In this document: piece by piece, positions 1 through 11,239 of the stretch
How the letters are laid out: each line of letters starts with the position of its first letter
Numbering within the stretch: the first letter of the stretch is position 1
Source of the DNA: Vibrio pomeroyi
Lineage (GTDB): Bacteria > Pseudomonadota > Gammaproteobacteria > Enterobacterales > Vibrionaceae
NCBI GenBank assembly: GCA_041879425.1
Contig: CP090854.1
Coordinates: forward strand, 2,418,001 to 2,482,000
Reading direction: 5' to 3'
Length of the DNA stretch: 64,000 nt
Notes under the pieces: generated by a model
Seen by the model: the letters and a program-made list of their open reading frames with translations, nothing else
The model's database searches: none
Told to the model about the DNA's origin: nothing
Translations under genes and position numbers: made by a program

Positions 1-188
1 GATTGTGACTTGAATTGTGTTAATACATAGATCTTCATAAGATCAGCATTAACGAAGTTGTTCAAAGCGAAATCAATTAAGCGGTAGCTACCACCGAAAG
101 GAACCGAGGGTTTGCTGCGAGATTCAGTTAAAGGTCTTAAGCGAGAGCCTTCACCACCAGCAAGAATCATTCCCAATACACCAGCCAT
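1..188 (-). CDS. glgC: Glucose-1-phosphate adenylyltransferase, N-terminal part (cut by window edge)
   Basis: The reverse strand reads [20 protein letters not shown], then a stretch with [20 protein letters not shown]. This is the nucleotidyltransferase signature (GGxGxRLxPLT, KPxxPFGGxYRLIDF) of ADP-glucose pyrophosphorylase, which makes ADP-glucose for glycogen synthesis in the cytoplasm. Only about 62 codons are present because the gene runs off the left end. I chose the ATG at 188 because GGAG lies just upstream; another in-frame ATG four codons earlier overlaps that ribosome binding site. The leader contains a stem-loop with GGA motifs (see 224-260). GlgC is the best fit; a related sugar nucleotidyltransferase cannot be fully excluded from the N-terminus alone. 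Confidence 0.85.
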   Translation of the reverse strand, partial: MAGVLGMILAGGEGSRLRPLTESRSKPSVPFGGSYRLIDFALNNFVNADLMKIYVLTQFKSQ

Positions 189-223
189 TTTATTCTCCAT
201 ATATTTATAGCTTGTCGATGTCA

Positions 224-260
224 GTGCTCGTAGAGGTATCTTCCTCTGGGGGATGAGCAC
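224..260 (-). promoter_or_regulatory. Stem-loop in glgC leader, candidate CsrA site
   Basis: On the minus strand GTGCTC pairs with GAGCAC (outer arm) and AGAGG with CCTCT (inner arm, loop AAGATA), 36-72 bases before the glgC start. A GGA lies at the top of the inner arm, and a second GGA is in the ribosome binding site (ATGGAGA). E. coli CsrA is known to repress glgC through one upstream hairpin and one site over the Shine-Dalgarno sequence, so this layout suggests the same control. That is inference. Confidence 0.4.
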
Positions 261-681
261 CAACACTTATTTCGGTACTTAGCGAATATCCATTCACATA
301 CAGTGACAATATCCTAAGCCAAACGTTGTTGTCCGTGCACTATTCTTTGCACTTGGTTTTATATACGTTATCGACTTTCCTGCCGATTTCAATTTTTAAT
401 ACGCCATTCTGTGCTACGTAAGCTGATTGCTTTCCTAAGACTTAAAGCAGCTCACATTACACCGTCTGAGCGAAACATTACATTAACACCGGACACACAT
501 CAGGTATACAACTAAACACTGATCTGTGACTTACAATATTTTAATTAAGTTACATTCTCGTTAAAGTTGCATAAGAAGATTTGATTAATTGCTGTCATTT
601 ATTTTGCAGTATGAATTTAATAAATTCTCGCAGACGAAACACAAACTCAACAGGTTGCATAATTAGTCATATTGAGATCAA
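261..681. other. Non-coding region between glgC and topA
   Basis: Upstream DNA of glgC and the region behind topA. Apart from the stem-loop at 224-260 and the topA terminator at 682-708 I see no gene, repeat or recognisable RNA here. The sequence is AT-rich and presumably holds the glgC promoter. Confidence 0.5.
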
Positions 682-708
682 AAAAAAGCAGCCAGTGGCT
701 GCTTTTTT
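682..708 (-). terminator. Rho-independent terminator of topA
   Basis: Perfect hairpin: AAAAAAGCAGCC, loop AGT, GGCTGCTTTTTT. On the minus strand it lies about 18 bases behind the topA stop and is followed by a T-run. Confidence 0.85.
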
Positions 709-725
709 AATCGATTAATCTTCAG

Positions 726-3356
726 TTACTTTTCTTTGGGCTTTTTACGTTTATCCGTAACTTCCCATTTACCGTCGATATACAGAGCAGTCCAACCAGA
801 TGGTTTTCCATCTACTTCAGTACGAACGTAGTTTTCTTTTGTCTTACGACTAAAACGAACCACTGCCGGCTTACCATCAGGGTCAGCAACTGGTGCTGAC
901 GTCAGGTACTGGAACTTAGGTGAAATACGGTCTTTAAAACGAACTAGCTCTTCCACTAATGGTGCACGTGTTTCACGTGATTTAGGGAAATTGCTCGCCG
1001 CCATAAACAGACCAGAAGCTCCGTCACGAAGCACGAAGTACGCGTCTGAGTTTTCACATGGAAGCTCAGGGAAGTGCACAGGGTCTTCTTTTGGTGGCGC
1101 AACTTCGCCATTCTTCAGAATCTTACGAGTGTTCTTACAATCGTCATTGGTACAATCCATGTACTTACCGAAGCGACCGTTCTTTAGAACCATGTCAGAG
1201 CCACATTTGTCACACTCAACAAGCGGACCATCATAGCCTTTCACTTTGAACTCGCCATGCTCAACCACATAACCTTCACAGTTAGGGTTGTTACCACATA
1301 CGTGCATCTTACGCTTATCATCAATCAGATAAGCATCCATTGCCGTTTCACAGATAGGACAACGTTTCTTAGCTCGAAGTGCTGCTGTTTCAACGTCTTC
1401 TTCAAGCACGTTGATAATGCCTTCTTCGTCACCAAGGTTGATTGTTGTCTTACAACGCTCTTTTGGTGGAAGTGCATAGCCAGAACAGCCTAGGAATACG
1501 CCTGTCGAAGCAGTACGGATACCCATCTTACGACCACAAGTCGGACACTCGATATCAGTTTCTACGATGTGGTTTGGCTTCATGCCACCCGCATCTTCGT
1601 CAAGATCCGCTTTTTCCAAGTCGCCAGTAAAATCTTCGAAGAAGTTATCCAGCACACCTTTCCAGCTAGCTTCGCCTTCAGCAATTTGGTCTAACTTTTG
1701 CTCCATACGAGCCGTAAAGTCATAGTTCATTAAGTCATTGAAACTGCCATCTAGACGGTCAGTAACAATCTCACCCATCTTCTCAGCATAGAAACGGCGT
1801 TGTTCTACTTTCACGTAACCACGATCTTGAATCGTCGAAATGATCGATGCATACGTTGAAGGACGGCCAATACCACGTTTCTCAAGCTCTTTAACAAGCG
1901 CTGCTTCAGTAAAGCGAGCTGGTGGCTTAGTAAAGTGCTGTTTAGGGTCTAGGGCAATCAGGTCAAGCTTATCGCCAATCTGCACTGCTGGAAGAATCGT
2001 GTCTTCGTTTTTACCCATTGGGCGTTGAACGCGAGTCCAACCATCAAACTTAAGGATACGACCTTTCGCTTTTAGCGTGTATTCGTCAGCCTTAACGCTC
2101 ACTGTTGTTGAATCGTATTGAGCTGGTGTCATTTGACAAGCAACAAATTGATTCCAAATCAGCGAATAAAGCTTGTGTGCGTCTGCGTCTACGCCGTTTA
2201 GGTCTTCCGACTTAACATCTACACTTGAAGGACGAATCGCTTCGTGAGCCTCTTGAGCGCCCTCTTTGCTGCCGTATGCCAGTGCTTTCGGTGGAAGATA
2301 TTGAGCACCGAACTCAGAACCAATGTATTCACGAGCAGCTTCTACCGCTTCTGAACTCAAGTTGGTCGAGTCAGTACGCATATAAGTAATGTAACCCGCT
2401 TCATACAGGCGTTGAGCCAGCATCATGGTTTTCTTTACGCCGTAACCAAGACGCGTACTCGCCGCTTGTTGCAGCGTCGAGGTAATGTAAGGTGCAGACG
2501 GCTTACTCTTCGTTGGGCGGTCTTCACGTTTACATACTTCGTATTGCGCTTTTTCTAAAACACTAACCGCAGCTTGAGTCTGCGCTTCATTTTCAGGTTT
2601 AAACGCAACACCGTCTTTCTGTGCAACTTGCAGTCTGAAGTCGGTTTTTTCTGCTGTTTTGGTATCAGCATGCACATCCCAGAACTCTTCAGGGATAAAG
2701 GCATTGATCTCGCGCTCACGCTCTACCAATAGTTTTACAGCTACTGATTGAACACGGCCAGCGGATAGGCCTCGTGCTACTTTCTTCCAAAGCAGAGGTG
2801 ACACCATAAAGCCAACAACACGGTCCATAAAACGTCGTGCTTGCTGTGCGTTTACACCATCAATATTTAGCTCACCTGGAGTTTCGAAAGCTTGTTGAAT
2901 AGCATTCTTAGTGATTTCGTTAAAAACCACTCGCTTGTATCGCGTTTCATCGCCACCGATGATCTCACGAAGGTGCCATGCGATAGCTTCTCCTTCGCGG
3001 TCCAAATCGGTTGCGAGATAAACATGGTCTGCGTTCTCAGCCAGTTTTTGCAATTCAGCAACGACTTTTTCTTTACCAGGTAGTACTTGGTAGTTCGCTT
3101 CCCACTCTTTATATGGGTTGATACCCATTTTTTTGATAAGAGCTTTGCGATCTTTTTCTTTCTTGATACGAGCTTTTTCTTCTGGGCTCATACCCTTTGT
3201 TGAAACTGCAGCAGCCTTTTTACCAGTACTTTGACCAGCCGTTGGTAAATCACGTACGTGACCTACACTCGACTTAACGACAAAGTCTTTGCCAAGGTAT
3301 TTATTGATAGTTTTAGCCTTGGCCGGCGACTCCACTATAACGAGCGATTTACCCAT
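726..3356 (-). CDS. topA: DNA topoisomerase I (type IA)
   Basis: Relaxes negatively supercoiled DNA by single-strand passage and balances gyrase. The Toprim domain holds ESPAKAKTI near the start and the acidic triad DLDREGE (about residues 117-123). The catalytic tyrosine is in [10 protein letters not shown] (about Tyr325). The C-terminal third carries three four-cysteine zinc ribbons (CPTC, CPIC, CDKC), then a basic tail rich in Lys. The 876-residue length matches enteric and Vibrio TopA. I use the ATG at 3356 ([10 protein letters not shown]); an in-frame GTG 24 bases upstream would add eight residues but is not conserved. It is transcribed divergently from yciN, the same neighbour as in E. 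coli. Confidence 0.97.
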   Translation of the reverse strand: MGKSLVIVESPAKAKTINKYLGKDFVVKSSVGHVRDLPTAGQSTGKKAAAVSTKGMSPEEKARIKKEKDRKALIKKMGINPYKEWEANYQVLPGKEKVVAELQKLAENADHVYLATDLDREGEAIAWHLREIIGGDETRYKRVVFNEITKNAIQQAFETPGELNIDGVNAQQARRFMDRVVGFMVSPLLWKKVARGLSAGRVQSVAVKLLVEREREINAFIPEEFWDVHADTKTAEKTDFRLQVAQKDGVAFKPENEAQTQAAVSVLEKAQYEVCKREDRPTKSKPSAPYITSTLQQAASTRLGYGVKKTMMLAQRLYEAGYITYMRTDSTNLSSEAVEAAREYIGSEFGAQYLPPKALAYGSKEGAQEAHEAIRPSSVDVKSEDLNGVDADAHKLYSLIWNQFVACQMTPAQYDSTTVSVKADEYTLKAKGRILKFDGWTRVQRPMGKNEDTILPAVQIGDKLDLIALDPKQHFTKPPARFTEAALVKELEKRGIGRPSTYASIISTIQDRGYVKVEQRRFYAEKMGEIVTDRLDGSFNDLMNYDFTARMEQKLDQIAEGEASWKGVLDNFFEDFTGDLEKADLDEDAGGMKPNHIVETDIECPTCGRKMGIRTASTGVFLGCSGYALPPKERCKTTINLGDEEGIINVLEEDVETAALRAKKRCPICETAMDAYLIDDKRKMHVCGNNPNCEGYVVEHGEFKVKGYDGPLVECDKCGSDMVLKNGRFGKYMDCTNDDCKNTRKILKNGEVAPPKEDPVHFPELPCENSDAYFVLRDGASGLFMAASNFPKSRETRAPLVEELVRFKDRISPKFQYLTSAPVADPDGKPAVVRFSRKTKENYVRTEVDGKPSGWTALYIDGKWEVTDKRKKPKEK

Positions 3357-3795
3357 ATTGACTCTAACGTCCTTAATCACGATGCTTCAGCACCAACAAT
3401 TTAACTTGTGGGCTTTTACGCATGATATTCTAAATTCATTGCTTCTTTTTTTACTATTGTGCGAGATTACTAGAAGATCAACCGCTTTTTTCAAAATTGG
3501 ATCTGATCGCTCGACAATTCGACGACTCATAGATAAAAGGGGCACAATATAAAGAAGCTATAAAGTACTCATTAAGAATACTTGCAAGAGCCTATTCATC
3601 AGGCATTACGTCTAAACGGGCTCATACTAAGCTTGTCCGCGAATCTAACGCGAGCCCCATTCAATTATTTTTGCCGTAAATCACAAAATAAATTGTGGAT
3701 ATCCGAAAAGACTCTCTTAATCGGTTGTGAAATCATTGAATTTCTAGTTCGACACCATAAACTCAACGTTATATTCAGTTATCAGAGATAAACTC
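3357..3795. other. Divergent intergenic region topA / yciN
   Basis: Holds the promoters of topA (leftward) and yciN (rightward). Small open frames cross it in the plus direction but have no ribosome binding site or recognisable product. I see no structured RNA or repeat. Confidence 0.4.
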
Positions 3796-4041
3796 ATGAC
3801 AAAGAAAGTAATAGCAGAATTTGATTTACTGCTTATCGCAAACCAAATTATCCAATCACATGATGACTACATTGAAGGCATGCGCACAAACAGCGTAGTA
3901 GAGAAAGACGATGTACTCATCTTCAAAGGTGAATACTTCCTAGACAGCAATGGAATGCCGACAGAGAATACAACCGCAGTGTTTAACATGTTTAAATACT
4001 TAGCGCACCATCTTTCGAAAGAGTTTACGCTTCAGCAATAA
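3796..4041 (+). CDS. yciN: YciN family protein (DUF2498)
   Basis: An 81-residue protein of unknown function. The segment GEYFLDSNGMPTENTTAVFN and the following FKYLAHHLS closely match E. coli YciN ([29 protein letters not shown]). The gene lies next to topA as in E. coli, which supports the assignment. It is a small, charged, probably cytoplasmic protein without signal peptide or membrane segment. It ends in a strong terminator shared with the convergent aroA. Confidence 0.85.
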   Translation: MTKKVIAEFDLLLIANQIIQSHDDYIEGMRTNSVVEKDDVLIFKGEYFLDSNGMPTENTTAVFNMFKYLAHHLSKEFTLQQ

Positions 4042-4043
4042 TT

Positions 4044-4073
4044 AAAAAGCTTGCCATTTAGGCAAGCTTTTTT
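4044..4073. terminator. Bidirectional terminator between yciN and aroA
   Basis: Hairpin AAAAAGCTTGCC, loop ATTTA, GGCAAGCTTTTTT, with A- and T-runs on both sides. It can serve both convergent genes. Confidence 0.8.
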
Positions 4074-4102
4074 ACTTCCTGAACCTTTATATACTTCGTA
4101 TT

Positions 4103-5383
4103 TTATTGACTCAGCATTTTCAGCTTGTCGAAGTAATCAGGGAATGTCTTTGACGTACAACCAGGATCATTAATGGTCACAGGCGTGTCACTCAAAGCAA
4201 CTAGAGAGAAACACATCGCCATGCGGTGATCATCATACGTATCAATCGCCGCGTGTGTCAGTTCAGCAACTGGGTTAACGATGATGTAATCTTCACCCTC
4301 TTCAACCTCAGCACCGACTTTACGTAATTCGGTTGCCATCGCAGCCAAACGGTCAGTCTCTTTCACACGCCAGTTGTAGACGTTACGGATAGCCGTTGTG
4401 CCTTTCGCAAACAGAGCCGTTGTCGCAATAGTCATCGCAGCATCAGGAATATGGTTATAGTCCATATCAATGCCTTTCAGCTCACCACAACGAGAGATAA
4501 CGTAGTCATCACCCCATTCGATTTCAGCACCCATTTTTTCAAGGGCATCAGCGAATTGGATATCACCTTGGATACTGTTTTTACCAATACCCGTCACCTT
4601 GATCTCACCGCCTTTAATCGCTGCTGCCGCAAGAAAATAAGAAGCAGAAGATGCATCGCCTTCAACTAAGAAGTCACCCGGAGCTGTGTAAGATTGACCA
4701 GTCGGAATCACGAACTCTTGGTAATCGTTATTGATCACGTCCACACCAAATTGTTTCATGATGTGTAGCGTGATATCAATGTAAGGTTTAGAAACCAATT
4801 CACCGTCAATTTTGATGGTCACTTCGCCGTCAGCTAACGGTGCTGCCATCAAAAATGCCGTCAAAAACTGGCTAGAAATAGAACCGTCGATTGAAACCGT
4901 CCCACTCTTAAGACCAGTACCTGTGATCTTCAGTGGTGGGTAGTTTTCGTTTTCTAGATATTCGACTTCAGCGCCGGCTTCTCGTAGTGCCGTTACTAAG
5001 TGACCAATCGGACGCTCTTTCATACGAGGCTCGCCTGTCAGAACGTATTCACCACGGCCTAAACACAATGCTGCAGCAAGCGGGCGCATCGCCGTACCTG
5101 CATTACCTAAGAAAAGTTCAAGGGCTTTATCGCTTGAGAATGCACCACCAACACCTGTTACTTCACAAACAGTTTTGTCAGCAGACAGCTGATAATTAAC
5201 ACCTAGTTGAGTCAAGGCATTCAGCATATGACGAATGTCATCACTGTCTAGCAAGTTTGTTAGGCGAGTCGTTCCAGTTGAAAGTGCAGCCAAAAGAAGT
5301 GCACGGTTAGAAACACTTTTTGAGCCAGGTAGGTTAACTTCCCCACTCACTTTTTGAATTGGTTGTAACGTAAGGCTTTCCAT
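4103..5383 (-). CDS. aroA: 3-phosphoshikimate 1-carboxyvinyltransferase (EPSP synthase)
   Basis: Sixth step of the shikimate pathway: joins phosphoenolpyruvate to shikimate-3-phosphate. It is 426 residues long, close to the 427 of E. coli. Visible motifs are [17 protein letters not shown] near residue 20, [13 protein letters not shown] near 90, [13 protein letters not shown] near 120, and [14 protein letters not shown] near the C-terminus. In enterics aroA usually follows serC; here the gene upstream on the same strand is a glycine-zipper protein about 160 bases away, so aroA probably has its own promoter. Confidence 0.97.
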   Translation of the reverse strand: MESLTLQPIQKVSGEVNLPGSKSVSNRALLLAALSTGTTRLTNLLDSDDIRHMLNALTQLGVNYQLSADKTVCEVTGVGGAFSSDKALELFLGNAGTAMRPLAAALCLGRGEYVLTGEPRMKERPIGHLVTALREAGAEVEYLENENYPPLKITGTGLKSGTVSIDGSISSQFLTAFLMAAPLADGEVTIKIDGELVSKPYIDITLHIMKQFGVDVINNDYQEFVIPTGQSYTAPGDFLVEGDASSASYFLAAAAIKGGEIKVTGIGKNSIQGDIQFADALEKMGAEIEWGDDYVISRCGELKGIDMDYNHIPDAAMTIATTALFAKGTTAIRNVYNWRVKETDRLAAMATELRKVGAEVEEGEDYIIVNPVAELTHAAIDTYDDHRMAMCFSLVALSDTPVTINDPGCTSKTFPDYFDKLKMLSQ

Positions 5384-5545
5384 TAAATCTTATAGTCCTT
5401 GTACCACCCGAAGTCACTGGCGCGTATTTATTTTCGGGTGATGAATAATTCTTCGTACTTGCAGACTAACGAACTTTTCCGACGAACTCCAGAGCTAATC
5501 CCCCTTATAAAGGTGATTAATTAGCCAATCAATCGTATTTACATA

Positions 5546-6001
5546 CTAGTACACTAGATCAACACGTACACCATCGGAAAAATAGAGAATTCGCACATCG
5601 TCGCCTCGGTTAAACAACATCGAGTTATCGACATCTTGGATGATGTTAACCAGCTTGTTGTCTTTGGTTTTGACCAATAACTCGACAAGTTTGTACTCGA
5701 TTTTATATTGTGTATTGCCTCGATTTCGAGCAATCCCTGCACCAGCCACGGCACCAACAGCCGTCGCTACTTCTTTGCCGGTACCACCACCAAACTGGTT
5801 ACCGATCAAACCGCCGATCGCAGCACCCAATAAGGTTTCCCAACCATTCGCTTTCGATTCAACGATCTCTTGTTGAGTGATGTATCTAACCGTATCGATC
5901 TCACCATAAACGACTTCGTTCACTGGTCGAGCTTCGTTTCTGTTGTAAGCTGCATTTGCCAACATGGGCAAAACAAGTAAAATCCAAAGCAACTTCTTCA
6001 T
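5546..6001 (-). CDS. Glycine-zipper 2TM domain outer-membrane protein
   Basis: A 151-residue protein with a cleavable signal peptide (MKKLLWILLVLPMLANA). Residues 58-95 hold a glycine-zipper pair (LLGAAIGGLIGNQFGGGTGKE, then VGAVAGAGIARNRG), as in the 17-kDa surface antigen/SlyB group of envelope proteins. The rest is a small beta-rich domain ending in RVDLVY. There is no lipobox cysteine after the signal, so it is not an obvious lipoprotein. The role is unknown; the family is linked to the envelope. It is divergent from aat with a 53-base gap. Confidence 0.75.
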   Translation of the reverse strand: MKKLLWILLVLPMLANAAYNRNEARPVNEVVYGEIDTVRYITQQEIVESKANGWETLLGAAIGGLIGNQFGGGTGKEVATAVGAVAGAGIARNRGNTQYKIEYKLVELLVKTKDNKLVNIIQDVDNSMLFNRGDDVRILYFSDGVRVDLVY

Positions 6002-6054
6002 GGTAAAACTCCTAAAGACCTCTTGGTCAGTGATTAATCTGTAACGCGGTACTT

Positions 6055-6765
6055 ATGACTATATACCTAACCGAACTTGATACTACTAGTATAGAGTTTC
6101 CTTCGCCCTTCGACGCGCTTGATGAACCCAACGGTCTGCTCGCCTTTGGCGGTGACTTGTCACCAATGCGAATTTTAAATGCTTATAGCCAAGGTATATT
6201 TCCATGGTATGGCCCAGGTGAGCCTATACTTTGGTGGAGCCCAGCACCGCGAGCGGTATTTAATCCTAAGACATTTGAACCGTCAAAAAGTCTTAAAAAG
6301 TTTCAAAGAAAACACAATTATCGTGTCAGCATAAACCAAGCGACTGACAAAGTGATTGGTTACTGCTCGTCACTAAGGCCGGAAGAAGAAACGTGGCTGA
6401 ACAATGACATGCAGTCAGCCTATTGCGAACTTGCTTCATTAGGATTCTGTCATTCCGTTGAAGTGTGGCAAGGCGATGAGCTGATCGGCGGGCTTTATGG
6501 CTTACAAAGAGGCCAAGTCTTTTGCGGTGAATCGATGTTTAGCTTGAAGACCAATGCCTCTAAAATTGCGCTATGGTACTTTTGTGAACACTTTACCCGA
6601 TTCGGAGGCAAGCTCATCGATTGCCAAGTTATGAACCCTCACTTGGAATCCTTAGGCGCTATCGAGGTCGAGAGAGATGAATTTCTGAGCTCTCTACAGT
6701 TACTTAAAGAAACGCCCGTTGACGATGCATGCTTTGAAACCCAATGGCTAGAGGAAACGCCTTAA
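6055..6765 (+). CDS. aat: Leucyl/phenylalanyl-tRNA--protein transferase
   Basis: Transfers Leu or Phe from aminoacyl-tRNA to N-terminal Arg or Lys of proteins, creating primary N-degrons read by ClpS. The 236-residue protein shows the family blocks FPSPFDALDEPNGLLAFGGD (about 15-35), GIFPWYGPGEPILWWSPAPR (about 48-67), and the GNAT-like core WLNNDMQSAYCELASLGFCH. The stop TAA overlaps the ATG of bpt by one base, so the two are translationally coupled. Confidence 0.96.
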   Translation: MTIYLTELDTTSIEFPSPFDALDEPNGLLAFGGDLSPMRILNAYSQGIFPWYGPGEPILWWSPAPRAVFNPKTFEPSKSLKKFQRKHNYRVSINQATDKVIGYCSSLRPEEETWLNNDMQSAYCELASLGFCHSVEVWQGDELIGGLYGLQRGQVFCGESMFSLKTNASKIALWYFCEHFTRFGGKLIDCQVMNPHLESLGAIEVERDEFLSSLQLLKETPVDDACFETQWLEETP

Positions 6766-7463
6766 TGAATCCAGATTTACAACAAATCAGAATTGGATTA
6801 ACAGACAATCACGCTTGCAGCTACTTACCTCACCTCGAAGAAAGAGTGGCAGTCACGCTTGATGAACACATGCACACCTCAGATAACTATGAAGTTCTAC
6901 TTGCCAACGGGTTTCGTCGTAGCGGTTCAACGATCTATAAGCCACATTGCGATAATTGCTCAGCGTGCCAAGCCATTCGTCTTTCTATTCCAGAAGTTAA
7001 GTTTTCTAAGAGCCAACGACGGGTTCTCAACAAGGCGAAATCACTTCGTTGGGAACTGAAAGACACGATGGATGATAATTGGTTTGATTTATATAGTCGC
7101 TATATTACCGCTCGCCATCGTTCGGGAACCATGTATCCACCAAAGAAAGAAGAGTTTCTACAATTCTCACAAAATGAGTGGCTTACAACAAAGTTCATGC
7201 ATATCTATGACGAGAACAAGTTAATCGGAATCGCGGTGACCGATGTTATGGCTCATAGCACCAGCGCGTTTTATACCTTCTTCGATCCTGATATTGAATT
7301 ATCCATGGGAACACTTGGTGTTCTATTCCAGATCCAACATGCCCAGAAAGAGCAAAAACAGTGGTTATATTTGGGTTATCAAATCGATGAATGCCCTGCG
7401 ATGAACTATAAAGTACGATTTCAACGTCATCAAAGGCTAGTAAATCAGCGGTGGCAAGGGTAG
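6765..7463 (+). CDS. bpt: Aspartate/glutamate leucyltransferase (Bpt, ATE1-like)
   Basis: Adds Leu to proteins with N-terminal Asp or Glu, turning secondary destabilising residues into N-degrons; this activity was first shown for Vibrio vulnificus Bpt. The sequence (232 residues) has the N-terminal cysteine motif KPHCDNCSACQAIRL and the ATE C-terminal block AFYTFFDPDIELSMGTLGV followed by YLGYQIDECPAMNYKVRF. I chose the ATG at 6765, which overlaps the aat stop, over an upstream in-frame ATG inside aat. It forms an operon with aat, followed by infA. Confidence 0.95.
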   Translation: MNPDLQQIRIGLTDNHACSYLPHLEERVAVTLDEHMHTSDNYEVLLANGFRRSGSTIYKPHCDNCSACQAIRLSIPEVKFSKSQRRVLNKAKSLRWELKDTMDDNWFDLYSRYITARHRSGTMYPPKKEEFLQFSQNEWLTTKFMHIYDENKLIGIAVTDVMAHSTSAFYTFFDPDIELSMGTLGVLFQIQHAQKEQKQWLYLGYQIDECPAMNYKVRFQRHQRLVNQRWQG

Positions 7464-7544
7464 AATACGCGACAACTTTACATATTTTGATTTTAACGGC
7501 ACAATCAAGCCGTTGAAAACCGCCAAATTTCGAAAGAGGATTAG

Positions 7545-7763
<219 letters not shown>

Positions 7764-7790
7764 TTATTAATTAGCGAATACAATAAGAAG

Positions 7791-7814
7791 CGGAGCTCAA
7801 TGCTCCGTTTTTTA
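7791..7814 (+). terminator. Terminator of infA
   Basis: Stem CGGAGC, loop TCAAT, GCTCCG followed by TTTTTT, 28 bases behind the infA stop. Confidence 0.8.
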
Positions 7815-7850
7815 TCGCCTGAACATTGCCCCTTTAACAAAACCTTTCCG

Positions 7851-7953
<103 letters not shown>

Positions 7954-7962
7954 AGCATAAAA

Positions 7963-7988
7963 AAACGCACAACCTAAGTCATGCGTTT
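7963..7988 (-). terminator. Terminator of clpA
   Basis: On the minus strand AAACGCA pairs with TGCGTTT around a 12-base loop and is followed by T-rich sequence. It lies about 30 bases behind the clpA stop. Confidence 0.65.
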
Positions 7989-8020
7989 ATAGTTAAGCTT
8001 TTGAGCTATTCATCAATTGG

Positions 8021-10294
8021 TTAATGCATAACCTCTTCCTTCGCACCAACATAGATAAAGTCAAGTTCGTCTTTCTTCAGAGAGACTTTAACCGTACCGC
8101 CATCAACCAAGCTACCGAACAGCAATTCATTCGCAAGAGGCTTCTTAAGCTTCTCTTGAATCACACGTCCCATAGGGCGAGCGCCCATGGTCTTGTCGTA
8201 GCCTTTGTCTGCCAACCAGTGACGAGCATCTTCAGAAACTTCTAAAGATACACCACGTGCGTCCAGTTGAACCTGAAGCTCAACGATGAACTTGTCGACT
8301 ACTTGGCTAATCACGCTTGGATCCAAGCTGTTGAACCAGATGATGTTATCAAGACGGTTACGGAATTCAGGAGTAAACACCTTCTTAATTTCGCCCATCG
8401 CATCTGGCGCATGATCTTGTTGGATCAGACCGATCGATTTCTTCTCAGTTTCAGCAACACCAGCGTTGGTTGTCATCACTAAGATCACGTTACGGAAATC
8501 CGCTTTACGGCCGTTGTTATCAGTTAGTGTACCGTTATCCATCACCTGCAGTAACAGGTTGAAGATATCTGGGTGCGCTTTTTCGATCTCATCAAGTAAC
8601 ACAACAGAGTGTGGGTTCTTGATTACCGCGTCCGTCAGAAGGCCACCTTGGTCATAACCAACATAACCTGGAGGAGCACCGATTAGACGGCTCACTGAAT
8701 GACGTTCACCGTACTCAGACATATCAAAGCGCAGCAGTTCAATACCCATCAGTTTAGACAGTTGAACCGTAACCTCGGTTTTACCCACACCAGTAGGACC
8801 AGCAAATAGGAATGAACCAACAGGTTTATTGTCTGCACCTAGTCCTGCACGAGTTAGCTTGATCGCCTCGCTCAATACATCGATAGCTGGGTCTTGTCCG
8901 AATACCAACATTTTCATGCGGTCATCCAGTTTCTGCAGCGTATCTTTGTCTGAAGACGATACTGACTTCTCAGGAATACGTGCCATTTTCGCAACCATTG
9001 ACTCAATATCAGCCACACTTACCGTTTTCTTACGACGGCTTGCTGGTGCTAAACGACTACGAGCGCCTGCTTCATCAATTACATCAATCGCCTTATCAGG
9101 CAGGTGACGTTCGTTAATGTATTTAGCAGACAGTTCCACAGCCGCACGCAACGCTTTGTTGGTGTAACGAACTTCGTGGTGAGCTTCGTATTTTGGCTTA
9201 AGACCAATCAGAATCTTAGTCGTGTCATCTAATGATGGTTCAACAATATCAATTTTCTGGAAACGACGAGATAGCGCACGCTCCTTCTCAAAAATACTGC
9301 TGTACTCTTGGTAAGTTGTTGAGCCAATGCAACGTAATTTACCGCTGCTTAATAGCGGCTTAATTAAGTTTGCGGCATCAACCTGGCCGCCCGATGCAGC
9401 ACCCGCACCAATAATGGTATGGATTTCATCGATGAATAGGATCGCGTCTTCTTCTTTCTCTAGTTGTTTAAGAATCGCTTTAAAACGTTTCTCAAAGTCA
9501 CCACGATACTTAGTACCCGCAAGCAGTGAACCAATATCTAAAGAGTAAATCACGCTGCTTTGAATAATTTCAGGTACTTGACCTTCAACGATACGCCATG
9601 CAAGACCTTCAGCGATGGCAGTTTTACCTACACCCGCTTCACCCACTAGTAGAGGGTTATTCTTACGACGACGACATAGAACTTGAATAGTACGCTCAAG
9701 CTCTTTGTCACGACCAATTAGAGGGTCAATATTACCCTGCTTCGCAACTTCGTTAAGGTTAGTCGCGAAATTTTCTAAACGGTCTTCGGAATTCGCTTCT
9801 TCAGCATTTTCTGCACCACCAAATGAATCTGATGATGAAGCACTATCGCCTTCGTTGCTGGCTTTAGTAATGCCGTGTGAGATGAAGTTAACGATGTCTA
9901 AGCGACTGATGTCGTTTTTCTTAAGAAGATACGCCGCGTGAGACTCTTGCTCACTAAAAATAGCCACAAGTACGTTTGCACCTGTTACTTCGCTGCGACC
10001 TGAAGATTGAACATGAAAAACAGCGCGCTGAAGTACTCTTTGAAAGCTCAATGTTGGCTGAGTTTCACGAGTTTCGTCGCTTTCAGGGATAAGCGGGGTC
10101 GTTTGATCGATAAAAATATCGAGCTCATTGCGAAGAGCATCGAGATCAGCCTGACAAGCTTGGAGCGCTTCCTTGGCCGCATCATTTTCTAATAATGCTA
10201 GTAGGAGGTGTTCGACAGTCATAAACTCATGTCGCTTGTCTCGCGCACGAGCAAATGCGCCATTTAAACTCGACTCTAATTCTTTATTTAGCAT
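8021..10294 (-). CDS. clpA: ATP-dependent Clp protease ATP-binding subunit ClpA
   Basis: Hexameric AAA+ unfoldase that feeds substrates to ClpP. Domains in order: double Clp-N repeat (1-140), acidic serine-rich linker (145-172), AAA module D1 with Walker A GEAGVGKT (218-225) and [13 protein letters not shown], module D2 with GPTGVGKT and [11 protein letters not shown], and the ClpP-docking tripeptide IGL (KKSIGLIQQ, about residue 620). The 757-residue length matches E. coli (758). It lies 40 bases behind clpS in the same direction, so both are probably one transcript, and close to aat-bpt, whose products are delivered by ClpS-ClpA. Confidence 0.97.
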   Translation of the reverse strand: MLNKELESSLNGAFARARDKRHEFMTVEHLLLALLENDAAKEALQACQADLDALRNELDIFIDQTTPLIPESDETRETQPTLSFQRVLQRAVFHVQSSGRSEVTGANVLVAIFSEQESHAAYLLKKNDISRLDIVNFISHGITKASNEGDSASSSDSFGGAENAEEANSEDRLENFATNLNEVAKQGNIDPLIGRDKELERTIQVLCRRRKNNPLLVGEAGVGKTAIAEGLAWRIVEGQVPEIIQSSVIYSLDIGSLLAGTKYRGDFEKRFKAILKQLEKEEDAILFIDEIHTIIGAGAASGGQVDAANLIKPLLSSGKLRCIGSTTYQEYSSIFEKERALSRRFQKIDIVEPSLDDTTKILIGLKPKYEAHHEVRYTNKALRAAVELSAKYINERHLPDKAIDVIDEAGARSRLAPASRRKKTVSVADIESMVAKMARIPEKSVSSSDKDTLQKLDDRMKMLVFGQDPAIDVLSEAIKLTRAGLGADNKPVGSFLFAGPTGVGKTEVTVQLSKLMGIELLRFDMSEYGERHSVSRLIGAPPGYVGYDQGGLLTDAVIKNPHSVVLLDEIEKAHPDIFNLLLQVMDNGTLTDNNGRKADFRNVILVMTTNAGVAETEKKSIGLIQQDHAPDAMGEIKKVFTPEFRNRLDNIIWFNSLDPSVISQVVDKFIVELQVQLDARGVSLEVSEDARHWLADKGYDKTMGARPMGRVIQEKLKKPLANELLFGSLVDGGTVKVSLKKDELDFIYVGAKEEVMH

Positions 10295-10333
10295 AAGTAC
10301 CTCCTAAGGGAACAACAGTGTTGTTCGAGCAAT

Positions 10334-10654
10334 TTATACTTGCTCCATTGTACATAGTAGCGGATGCTCATTTTCCTTTGAGTACATCGTGACCTGCGCT
10401 ACCTTTGTTTCCGCTATTTCAGCACTGTACGTGCCGCATATAGCTTTACCTTCATAATGAACCTTGAGCATCACTTCCGTTGCTTTTTCGATATCTAGTG
10501 AGAAGAATCGCTCTAGGATCTCGATTACAAAGTCCATGGGCGTGTAGTCATCGTTATTTAACACAACGTTATACATTGCCGGTGGCTTTACTTTTGTTGC
10601 TTCTTTCTCCAGTAAATCTGAGCCTGGAGATGCCCATTCAAAGTTTCTGCTCAT
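10334..10654 (-). CDS. clpS: ATP-dependent Clp protease adaptor ClpS
   Basis: N-recognin that binds proteins with N-terminal Leu, Phe, Trp or Tyr and hands them to ClpA. At 106 residues it has the expected disordered N-terminus, then [20 protein letters not shown] with the NDD pocket residues and [11 protein letters not shown] with the conserved His. The first gene of the clpS-clpA pair, it is divergent from cspD as in E. coli. Confidence 0.96.
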   Translation of the reverse strand: MSRNFEWASPGSDLLEKEATKVKPPAMYNVVLNNDDYTPMDFVIEILERFFSLDIEKATEVMLKVHYEGKAICGTYSAEIAETKVAQVTMYSKENEHPLLCTMEQV

Positions 10655-11239
10655 ATCGCTTTGCTAAGGGTTATTTTTCGGAAGTCGTGAGTGTTTGCCT
10701 AATTCAAATTTACCACATTCACGCTTTACGGTGTACTAAGAAACTGCACCGAGAAACAGTACCAAAAAATATTCCTCTATACTGAGCCTAATCCACCATT
10801 TCCATCGCTGCAAATAAAAGATCTCGATTAACAGGATTAACATATGTGATTGATTAAAAAGACGCCATAACTATTGACACTGACGATAAGATCACCGCTA
10901 AGTTACTATTTAGTTAATAGTTTGCAGTTAATCTCGAATGTGATTTGTTATTAAATTTGATCAATTTTATACCAATTTGCTATTGACTGTGCTCAATCAT
11001 TAGCTACATTGGAGCTAAAAGGTTTTTTAATACATTTTTGCAACATGATTTAAAACCAGTAACACGCTTTAAAACTTAACAATAAGGAATAATTACGCAG
11101 GGTAGCGTTAATTTCCGTAAGCAATGTATGAGATTCAAGCTATCAGCTGAAATTCTTTAGGTGATAGGAATGATATCAATCTGACTTACAACAATTGATA
11201 TAACAACGTTAGTAACAAAATGCATGAGGGATGTATAGC
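10655..11239. other. Divergent region clpS / cspD with long cspD leader
   Basis: About 585 bases, AT-rich, without a supported gene. A 306-base plus-strand frame covering the clpS start has no family features. The right part presumably forms a long cspD 5' leader, since the best promoter-like pair lies more than 220 bases before the start codon. I see no recognisable riboswitch. Confidence 0.4.
10983..11010 (+). promoter_or_regulatory. Candidate sigma-70 promoter of cspD
   Basis: TTGACT, 16-base spacer, TACATT. This is the best -35/-10 pair I found in the gap and would give a leader of about 220 bases. Confidence 0.3.

Noticed and set aside
3289..3791. Two small plus-strand open frames upstream of yciN
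   Set aside because: No ribosome binding site, no family resemblance, and one overlaps the conserved topA start.
7495..7514. Hairpin AACGGC/GCCGTT between bpt and infA as a terminator
   Set aside because: No T-run follows; it is more likely part of the infA leader, so it is only mentioned in the infA entry.
10480..10785. A 101-codon plus-strand frame across the clpS start
   Set aside because: It is antisense to the conserved clpS N-terminus and has no recognisable composition or start signal.
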